From JBGAWK01 sp044227665 (GTDB lineage: Bacteria; Bacteroidota; Bacteroidia; Chitinophagales; JADIYW01), in NCBI GenBank assembly GCA_044227665.1, contig JBGAWK010000064.1, positions 1 through 13,074 on the forward strand: 13,074 nt of DNA. The letters are read 5' to 3'. The first letter of the stretch is position 1, and every line of letters starts with the position of its first letter. Position numbers and translations under genes: made by a program. The notes under the pieces were generated by a model. That model worked only from the letters and a program-made list of their open reading frames with translations. It ran no database searches and was not told the origin of the DNA. Below, one piece after another: positions 8,390 to 13,074 of this stretch.

Positions 8390-8499
8390 ACAGACTTATA
8401 CATCTTCACGACCGAAAGGGTATGTTTTAGTAAGAAAAATTGTAAAAATGGCGTGTCCTATTGTGTAGGAGTATAAATACACCTCTAAAAAATATTAAT

Positions 8500-8922
8500 C
8501 TACTCCAATTTCAGCGTATAGCCTTCATTTTTTACACGACGTTTGCCTACAGACAGTTTATTGGGTTGGTTATTCGAAAATATTAGCTTGCCACTCAAGG
8601 CACTCATGCCACCTAATAGGGCTATAAGCACTAGAGATACTACGATAATTATACTTGTATTTAAAGGAACTTGAAGGTTGTCGCTAAAAATGGTACTTAC
8701 TTTAGTAGCAAAAGAAAAATTGTCTTTACCACCAAAGTAGAGAATTTGTGTGAGCCAAATAAGCATGGTGCCAAGTGCGCCACTTACGAAGGGGAGACTT
8801 TTTTTGTTGTTCATAAAAATACCTATTACAAATGCTACGATACAGATAGACCACCAAGGTAATATAAGGCTCGCAGCAAAGCCAAGTATAAAAATTAAGA
8901 GAGTAGGAATGAGGAAATACAT
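8500..8922 (-). CDS. Small four-helix membrane protein of unknown function
   Basis: The 140-residue protein is very hydrophobic, with predicted membrane segments near 2-21, 22-38, 45-63 and 89-111. A basic, hydrophilic tail of about 29 residues contains GKRRVKNEG. No catalytic or metal-binding motif is seen and I do not recognise a named family. The ATG at 8922 is only 3 nt after the stop of the acylase gene, so the two are surely cotranscribed and probably translationally coupled. A link to the acylase in the cell envelope is a guess from context only. Confidence 0.7.
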   Translation of the reverse strand: MYFLIPTLLIFILGFAASLILPWWSICIVAFVIGIFMNNKKSLPFVSGALGTMLIWLTQILYFGGKDNFSFATKVSTIFSDNLQVPLNTSIIIVVSLVLIALLGGMSALSGKLIFSNNQPNKLSVGKRRVKNEGYTLKLE

Positions 8923-8925
8923 AAT

Positions 8926-11322
8926 TTATTTTTTAAGGGATTTTAGAGCTTCTTCTTTATTCTTATAAAAGCTGTGTGTATAAAAGTCACCAGATATCCA
9001 GTTATTTACAAATGCGGTATAGGAATTGCTGCCGGGATTTCCGGACTGCCCTCCGGGATATACGCCATAGCCTTGTGGTCTTCCATTTTTGAAGTCAACT
9101 ATCATACGCCAAGAGGCACCCCACTCTTGGGATGTGGCATTTACTACATTCTGGTAGCCGCCCACAGGAAGATATTGCAAGGAGAGAGCAGAAATTCTTG
9201 CCAAATGCATCATGTTGGTGTTTTTATACTTGTCAAAGGGTAGTGAGTCTTTGTTGTGGTTAAAGAAAGTTACCATTTCTTGGAAGCTCTTATTGATGAT
9301 ATCTATTCCTGTTTCTTTGGTTTTAGTTTTCTGTATATCGAACAAGGGGAATTCGTTGTTGTGCTTGAGTAATTCTACTGTGGTATAGTTTTCTGGCATT
9401 GCCAATGCTACATTGCCATGCTGTGCCATCTCATCCCAAGCCATCTTTTCTAGGTTTCGCCACCATAGATAGAAGTACGCGGGTTCTTTTTGGTCATGGG
9501 TAGTGAAAAAATTCCAACGGCTGAGCAAATTATATATCGTAGTACTTTGCTCATCTATGTCAGGCTGCTGGATTTGTGAGAGCATATAGGGGAGTATCTC
9601 TGCTGCGAGCACGCTTTTTTCGTCGTATTGTAATTTTTTCAGGTCTTCAATAGTCATTTTCGAAGAGGCATTTAATACCTCATTGATACGCCTATTGCGA
9701 AAGTTTTCATAATTGCCTACATAGTAAAATGGATAAGTATTGTCTGTAGGATGCTGATTGGCAGAGCTTACAAAATTTCTTGCAGGATTAAGCACATGAG
9801 GTGTCAGATCTTTGGGTATAAAGCCTGAGTAGATGCTGTCTATGTTCACTTGCGCTAGAGGGCGCACAAACTTGCCTTGCTCGGGTTTACGCCACCACAA
9901 GTTGCCCTGTTCATGTATGGCAATATTTTCATCGTCGGCAAATATGAAGTTCTGTGAAGGGCAGCTAAAATAGGAGATTGCTTTTTCAAAATCTGCATAG
10001 TTCTTTGCCTTGTTCATGTAGTAGAATGTCTTAATATCTGCTGAGGGTATATAGGAAGTCCATGCCAAAGTCATCTGTTCTCTATCTTTGGTGTCGCCAA
10101 AAGTGCTGTCATATACCACGGGACCTATAGTAGTCCATTTTACCTTATCTATAAAATCATCTTTGCCACGAACTTTTATTATCTCCTCATGTATGTCAAA
10201 ATTTCTATATCCTTTGTCCGTGGCATATTGCTGACTTTTTTTGTTGATTTCCAATGAATACCAGTCTCTCACGTCCATAGAGCCATTAGTAGCACCATGC
10301 GATATGCTGTCGTTATAGCCTATGAGAACGCAAGGTCCCCCAGGCATGGATACGCCATAGCTGTTGTATGTAGGGCATGACAATTGCACTTCATACCATA
10401 TCAGAGGCAATTTGAGGCTGAGATGAGGGTCGTTGCAAAGTATGGACTTGCCGGAATAGGACTTGTCTTTGGTTACTGCCCAGTTATTGCTGCCTAGCCC
10501 CTTTATGTAGTCGTCACCTAAGCGTGGATGCGGTAATATTTGTGCCGTAAGAGTAGCACTATCTGATGTAGTGAGGTTGCTCTTTGTAGTAAATGGTGTG
10601 CCTACTGGAACGATAGGGTCATTGAAAGTCGGGAAATCTGGGTACATCATATCAAAATTATCTCTACCAAAGAGATGTAGGGCATTGGTGAATTCAATAT
10701 CTGTATCGCCACCTGTCAATACATAGGCCATATATTTCATCATTAGCCCACACTTATAAGGAGACCAAGGCTCTGGTTTATAGCCTATAAGCTTGAACTC
10801 AAAGGGCATCTCTGATGCTGAAAGACTTTCTATAAACGCATTTACACCGGCACTATAGTTGTCCAAGAGTGTTTTTACTACTGTATCTTTCATCGCGTAT
10901 TCTATGCCTGTCTTGGCAGCGTGGGGTATGCCTATGCGTCTGTTGTATCTGTCTATTTCCAGCGTACGCTCTCCCATTACTTCCGAGAGGCGACCTGAGG
11001 CGAACCTGCTGATGAAATCCATCTGCCATAGCCTGTCTCTTGCAGTTACATAGCCTTGGGCGTAAAACATATCGCCTTCGTCTTCGGCAAAAATATGTGG
11101 TACACCACGTTCATCGAATACTATGGCAATCTCTTTTCCGCTTTTCCCCTTAATATTCAACGCATAAGGCTTGTAATCAGATACTTCAATATTTTTCCAA
11201 AATCCATGTGTGGGACTTAGAAAATATCCTAGCGCAGGGCTACTGCCTATAGGTCTCGAAAGTATAAAAATAAGGATTGTCGTACAGAGTAATAAGAGAA
11301 TTCCTGACAGTCTTTTTGTCAT
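8926..11322 (-). CDS. Penicillin acylase family Ntn hydrolase, exported or membrane-anchored
   Basis: The protein is a single-chain precursor of the penicillin G acylase / AHL acylase family. It should self-cleave into alpha and beta subunits and hydrolyse an amide bond. Counting from the ATG at 11322 (798 residues), a signal peptide or membrane anchor covers about 4-22. The alpha-subunit motif ERGVPHIFAED is at about 71-81. The autocleavage site is LGSNNW, making S278 the N-terminal nucleophile of the beta chain. N522 in SANQHP matches the oxyanion-hole asparagine. The C-terminal hallmark YPGGQSGNPGSNSY is at about 755-768. A TTG one codon upstream (11325) extends the frame, but the ATG is the likelier start. 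Substrate cannot be read from the sequence: beta-lactams, acyl-homoserine lactones and other N-acyl amides are all possible. It probably acts in the periplasm. Confidence 0.9.
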   Translation of the reverse strand: MTKRLSGILLLLCTTILIFILSRPIGSSPALGYFLSPTHGFWKNIEVSDYKPYALNIKGKSGKEIAIVFDERGVPHIFAEDEGDMFYAQGYVTARDRLWQMDFISRFASGRLSEVMGERTLEIDRYNRRIGIPHAAKTGIEYAMKDTVVKTLLDNYSAGVNAFIESLSASEMPFEFKLIGYKPEPWSPYKCGLMMKYMAYVLTGGDTDIEFTNALHLFGRDNFDMMYPDFPTFNDPIVPVGTPFTTKSNLTTSDSATLTAQILPHPRLGDDYIKGLGSNNWAVTKDKSYSGKSILCNDPHLSLKLPLIWYEVQLSCPTYNSYGVSMPGGPCVLIGYNDSISHGATNGSMDVRDWYSLEINKKSQQYATDKGYRNFDIHEEIIKVRGKDDFIDKVKWTTIGPVVYDSTFGDTKDREQMTLAWTSYIPSADIKTFYYMNKAKNYADFEKAISYFSCPSQNFIFADDENIAIHEQGNLWWRKPEQGKFVRPLAQVNIDSIYSGFIPKDLTPHVLNPARNFVSSANQHPTDNTYPFYYVGNYENFRNRRINEVLNASSKMTIEDLKKLQYDEKSVLAAEILPYMLSQIQQPDIDEQSTTIYNLLSRWNFFTTHDQKEPAYFYLWWRNLEKMAWDEMAQHGNVALAMPENYTTVELLKHNNEFPLFDIQKTKTKETGIDIINKSFQEMVTFFNHNKDSLPFDKYKNTNMMHLARISALSLQYLPVGGYQNVVNATSQEWGASWRMIVDFKNGRPQGYGVYPGGQSGNPGSNSYTAFVNNWISGDFYTHSFYKNKEEALKSLKK

Positions 11323-11407
11323 CAATTTTTTTATAAAAATAAAGATTCAGAATAAATTAAAAAAATAAAAATGCAATCGTAAGAATATTCCTTAGTATTT
11401 AAGCTAT
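11323..11407. other. Very AT-rich intergenic spacer between the merC-like and acylase genes
   Basis: This 85-nt spacer contains a stretch of nearly pure A/T at about 11325-11380. It should hold the acylase promoter (minus strand), but I see no clean TAnnTTTG box. There is no clear hairpin terminator for the MerC-like gene, so readthrough into the acylase is possible. Confidence 0.4.
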
Positions 11408-11800
11408 TTAGGATAGCGTTCTGGATAATCTGAGGTTGTAATATTGGGCGTAAGCTGCGATTATACCTCCAAATACAAGCAGTGCATTCGCCAGCTTACT
11501 TTCACTAAATAGAAGATGTGAAATTGCAGCTATAATCATCCCAATTACAAATATCATTATAGGTTTGTTACTTTTGTAATGGTGGTGCATTCCATGTTTT
11601 ATAGACATGAATCCTAGGCAGAAGGATATGCCCAGTATTACCCATTCTGCTGTATGAAACGCTTTCAGGTATATACTCAAAAGCGGGAATACCATAAGTA
11701 GGATAGGAGTGGCTAAACAATGTATGAGACAGAGAACGCTTAAAAATAAACTCCATTTACCACTACTATGTTGATGATTATTATGTATTTTGGCATCCAT
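11408..11800 (-). CDS. MerC-domain membrane protein
   Basis: From the ATG at 11800 the protein has 130 residues and four predicted membrane helices, near 16-37, 39-63, 80-97 and 103-120. The first helix carries the MerC-type motif CLIHCLATP (24-32), with C24, H27 and C28 as likely metal ligands. The N-terminus (H6, H9, H11) and a loop HGMHHHY (69-75) are histidine-rich. MerC proteins were first known as mercuric-ion transporters in mer operons. There are no other mer genes here, so general divalent-metal uptake (for example zinc) is the more likely role; that is inference. An in-frame TTG at 11839 would start inside the operator and is rejected. The gene is divergent from a Fur-family regulator gene, and its promoter is overlaid by a Fur-type box. 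Confidence 0.8.
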   Translation of the reverse strand: MDAKIHNNHQHSSGKWSLFLSVLCLIHCLATPILLMVFPLLSIYLKAFHTAEWVILGISFCLGFMSIKHGMHHHYKSNKPIMIFVIGMIIAAISHLLFSESKLANALLVFGGIIAAYAQYYNLRLSRTLS

Positions 11801-11808
11801 TTTCGCTG

Positions 11809-11839
11809 CTAAAATAGTGTAAATGCAACTAAGTTGCAA
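11809..11839 (-). promoter_or_regulatory. Likely merC promoter (-33 and -7 boxes)
   Basis: On the minus strand TTGC at 11839-11836 lies exactly 19 nt from TATTTTAG at 11816-11809, which is one mismatch from TAnnTTTG. This is the spacing of the Bacteroidota primary sigma factor promoter. The -7 box ends 8 nt before the ATG at 11800. The spacer contains most of the Fur-type inverted repeat, so a bound repressor would block polymerase. Confidence 0.5.
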
Positions 11840-12278
11840 TATTGTGAGTAAAAATAATACTATAGAAACATTGTTTAAGCAAATTCATTTGCGCAGTACA
11901 CCTATACGTAAGGATATTTTTGACTTATTTGTTAATAAAAATATTGCGCTTTCACAGACCGATATAGAAGCGTACTTTGGTCAAAAATATGATAGGGTGA
12001 CGATGTATAGAACCCTGCATACCTTCATAGAACGCGGTATTTTACATAAGGTATTGGATGATACGGGCATAAGCAAATATGCAATATGTAAGCATGAACA
12101 TTGTGAAGGGGAGGAGCATTTGCATAGAGACAACCATGTTCATTTCAAATGTGTTACTTGCCATACTACTTTATGTATGCATGAGTTACAAATTCCTTTT
12201 ATATCTTTAGATAAAAAATTTACCATACACTCTGCCAATCTTTTGGTGGAAGGTATCTGTGATAAATGTAATGCATGA
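11823..12278 (+). CDS. Fur-family metal-responsive transcriptional regulator
   Basis: The longest frame (151 residues from the ATG at 11823) has the Fur fold. A winged helix spans about 22-80, with recognition helix DRVTMYRTLHTFIE (57-70). The dimerisation domain carries two CxxC pairs, C110/C113 and C146/C149, for a structural zinc. A histidine/cysteine-rich stretch (H91, H93, C94, H99, H101, H105, H107) is likely to form the sensing site. The ATG lies at the edge of the operator, so a GTG at 11844 (144 residues, beginning SKNNTIETLFKQ) is a serious alternative that would leave the box untranslated. Which metal is sensed cannot be told; the MerC partner suggests zinc or another divalent cation. 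The gene is probably autoregulated through the box, and the next gene starts within or just after its stop codon. Confidence 0.88.
   Translation: MQLSCNIVSKNNTIETLFKQIHLRSTPIRKDIFDLFVNKNIALSQTDIEAYFGQKYDRVTMYRTLHTFIERGILHKVLDDTGISKYAICKHEHCEGEEHLHRDNHVHFKCVTCHTTLCMHELQIPFISLDKKFTIHSANLLVEGICDKCNA
11824..11838. promoter_or_regulatory. Fur-family operator (7-1-7 inverted repeat)
   Basis: TGCAACT, a central A, then AGTTGCA form a perfect 15-bp 7-1-7 inverted repeat, the layout typical of Fur/Zur/PerR boxes. It lies between the divergent MerC-like and Fur-family genes, inside the merC promoter spacer and across the first codons of the longest Fur-family frame. The natural reading is that the adjacent regulator represses both genes when metal-loaded. 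Confidence 0.7.
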
Positions 12279-12279
12279 T

Positions 12280-12906
12280 ATGTCACTACCGCAAGTAAAA
12301 ATTCAGAAGCAGCGAAGCTATCATACTGAGATTGTAGGTCGCTTCAAAAACTACAATCTTATGTTGTATGGATTTTTATTTTCTATAGCCACGTTGTTTT
12401 TGGTATGTTGCTCTTCCTACGTATATGTAAGATGGGGTGTTAGTAGTAAGCAACAGTTGTATATAAGCAATGCATTCATGGTCAATACCTTAGTGATATT
12501 TGTAAGTAGCCTACTTCTTAGGCTTACATCAGCATATTTCTATGATCATAATTATAATTGGTATAAAATGACCTTGTTGGCGACCTTTGTTTCAGGCTGG
12601 GTATTTCTGATAGGGCAGCTTGTAGGATGGATTGATACTTGGAATCATGAATTTACGATACATAATGTAGCAGCAGCATTCCTATATGTCATCACAGGCC
12701 TTCATGCGGTACACCTACTGGCAGGGATGGCTTTTCTAACTTATTTTTCATTTCAAACATTCAAAAAATTGTCTCATTTTGCGTATTCTGTAGTGTATTT
12801 TACTGACCCAGTGGCAGAACATCAGTTAAAGAATTTTGCAATATATTGGCATTTTCTTACGGGCGTATGGCTAATAGTCTTTAGCATTGTTTATTGGGTG
12901 CGATAG
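12280..12906 (+). CDS. Cytochrome c oxidase subunit III-type membrane protein
   Basis: From the ATG at 12280 the protein has 208 residues and five predicted membrane helices (about 26-50, 60-82, 96-117, 128-157, 184-206). Subunit III landmarks are GLHAVHLLAG (140-149) and YWHFLTGVWLIVF (189-201). This five-helix form is common for bacterial haem-copper oxidase subunit III; the subunit stabilises the proton-pumping core in the inner membrane. The start is uncertain: ATG 12271 and GTG 12259 are also in frame and overlap the regulator gene. The chosen ATG is 1 nt after the Fur-family stop, so the genes are cotranscribed. No subunit I, II or assembly genes are adjacent, so this is a solitary copy. 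Its 3' end overlaps prmC on the other strand. Confidence 0.85.
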   Translation: MSLPQVKIQKQRSYHTEIVGRFKNYNLMLYGFLFSIATLFLVCCSSYVYVRWGVSSKQQLYISNAFMVNTLVIFVSSLLLRLTSAYFYDHNYNWYKMTLLATFVSGWVFLIGQLVGWIDTWNHEFTIHNVAAAFLYVITGLHAVHLLAGMAFLTYFSFQTFKKLSHFAYSVVYFTDPVAEHQLKNFAIYWHFLTGVWLIVFSIVYWVR

Positions 12907-13074
12907 CTGAGATAATGCGTATTTTTCCTTGTAAATCTTGATGTAGTTGAATATTTATAAAGTCTTTTTTTTCTAATAAGTCCACAGTATCTTTTGCATA
13001 ATATTCATTTATTTCTAAATATAGAAAAGTACGATGATTGGGATTCTCTAAAGCATAGCTGCTGATGGCATCAT
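12881..13074 (-). CDS. prmC: Release factor glutamine methyltransferase, C-terminal end (runs off right edge)
   Basis: The minus strand is open from the right edge to a TAA at 12883-12881, giving the last 64 residues. They contain the PrmC C-terminal pattern: ALENPNHRTFLYLEINEYYA, then a helix VDLLEKKDF, a strand NIQLHQDLQGK and the terminal strand IRIISAI. PrmC (HemK) methylates the glutamine of the GGQ motif in peptide-chain release factors. The catalytic NPPY motif and the SAM site would lie beyond the window. The last 26 nt overlap the 3' end of the coxIII-type gene in antisense. Confidence 0.8.
   Translation of the reverse strand, partial: DAISSYALENPNHRTFLYLEINEYYAKDTVDLLEKKDFINIQLHQDLQGKIRIISAIAPNKQC

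Larger units (their letters stand above)
8183..8499. other. 317-nt intergenic region upstream of topA, no recognised gene
   Basis: This is the longest non-coding gap in the window, between the stop of the small membrane protein gene and the topA start. It holds two short inverted repeats, a 9-nt direct repeat, and two overlapping small open frames on opposite strands. One is minus 8403-8263, 46 codons from ATG. The other is plus 8363-8476, 37 codons from ATG. Neither product is recognisable, neither has a clear ribosome binding site, and being antisense to each other at most one could be real. The stretch probably contains the topA promoter and the end of the upstream transcript. A small RNA or a decayed gene remnant is possible but unproven. 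Confidence 0.6.

Noticed and set aside
8456..8484. Terminator after the small membrane protein gene
   Set aside because: The stem TCCTA/TAGGA is only 5 bp and no T-run follows directly on the minus strand.
11837..11839. TTG start for the MerC-like protein
   Set aside because: It lies within the operator and upstream of the predicted transcription start; the ATG at 11800 fits the promoter and the family's usual N-terminus.
1..13074. tRNA, rRNA, CRISPR array, insertion sequence or phage genes
   Set aside because: No repeat arrays, transposase motifs or stable RNA signatures were seen; the packing of coding genes leaves little room for them.

Overview
The window is a stretch of AT-rich bacterial chromosome, most likely from a Bacteroidota member, perhaps an uncultured Chitinophagales or Sphingobacteriales-like lineage. 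The evidence is: -7 boxes matching the Bacteroidota consensus TAnnTTTG with very short leaders; weak or absent Shine-Dalgarno sequences; a topoisomerase I that ends in Toprim C-terminal repeats instead of zinc fingers; and a Fur/MerC divergent pair of the type seen in this phylum. I found no rRNA, tRNA, CRISPR array, insertion sequence or phage gene. All complete genes look intact, and two genes run off the window edges.

Left arm (1-4960): the 5' part of a 3-hydroxybutyryl-CoA dehydrogenase gene reads leftward. It is divergent from a rightward run made of a cytoplasmic GH36 alpha-galactosidase, a secreted TPR-repeat protein that starts 4 nt after it, and a Tat-type lipoprotein of the flavin amine oxidase family. 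Each of the two divergent genes has a -7-like box 8-11 nt before its start codon.

Middle (5001-11322, all leftward): in transcription order this holds an exported penicillin-acylase-type Ntn hydrolase, a small four-helix membrane protein starting 3 nt after it, a 317-nt non-coding gap with small inverted repeats, topA, and a SirB1/transglutaminase-like protein whose GTG start overlaps the topA stop. The amine oxidase and the SirB1-like gene converge with only 40 nt between them.

Right arm (11408-13074): a MerC-family membrane protein (leftward) and a Fur-family metalloregulator (rightward) diverge from a tiny intergenic region. That region holds a perfect 7-1-7 inverted repeat placed exactly in the spacer of the likely merC promoter, so this is a compact, self-contained metal-response switch. 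A cytochrome c oxidase subunit III-type gene follows the Fur gene directly. It overlaps tail-to-tail by 26 nt with the end of prmC, which enters from the right edge.

Most of the window is ordinary housekeeping and accessory metabolism. I do not see a clearly new multi-gene system. The most interesting parts are the Fur-box/merC/Fur/coxIII locus, the pattern of near-leaderless promoters, and the unexplained 317-nt gap upstream of topA.
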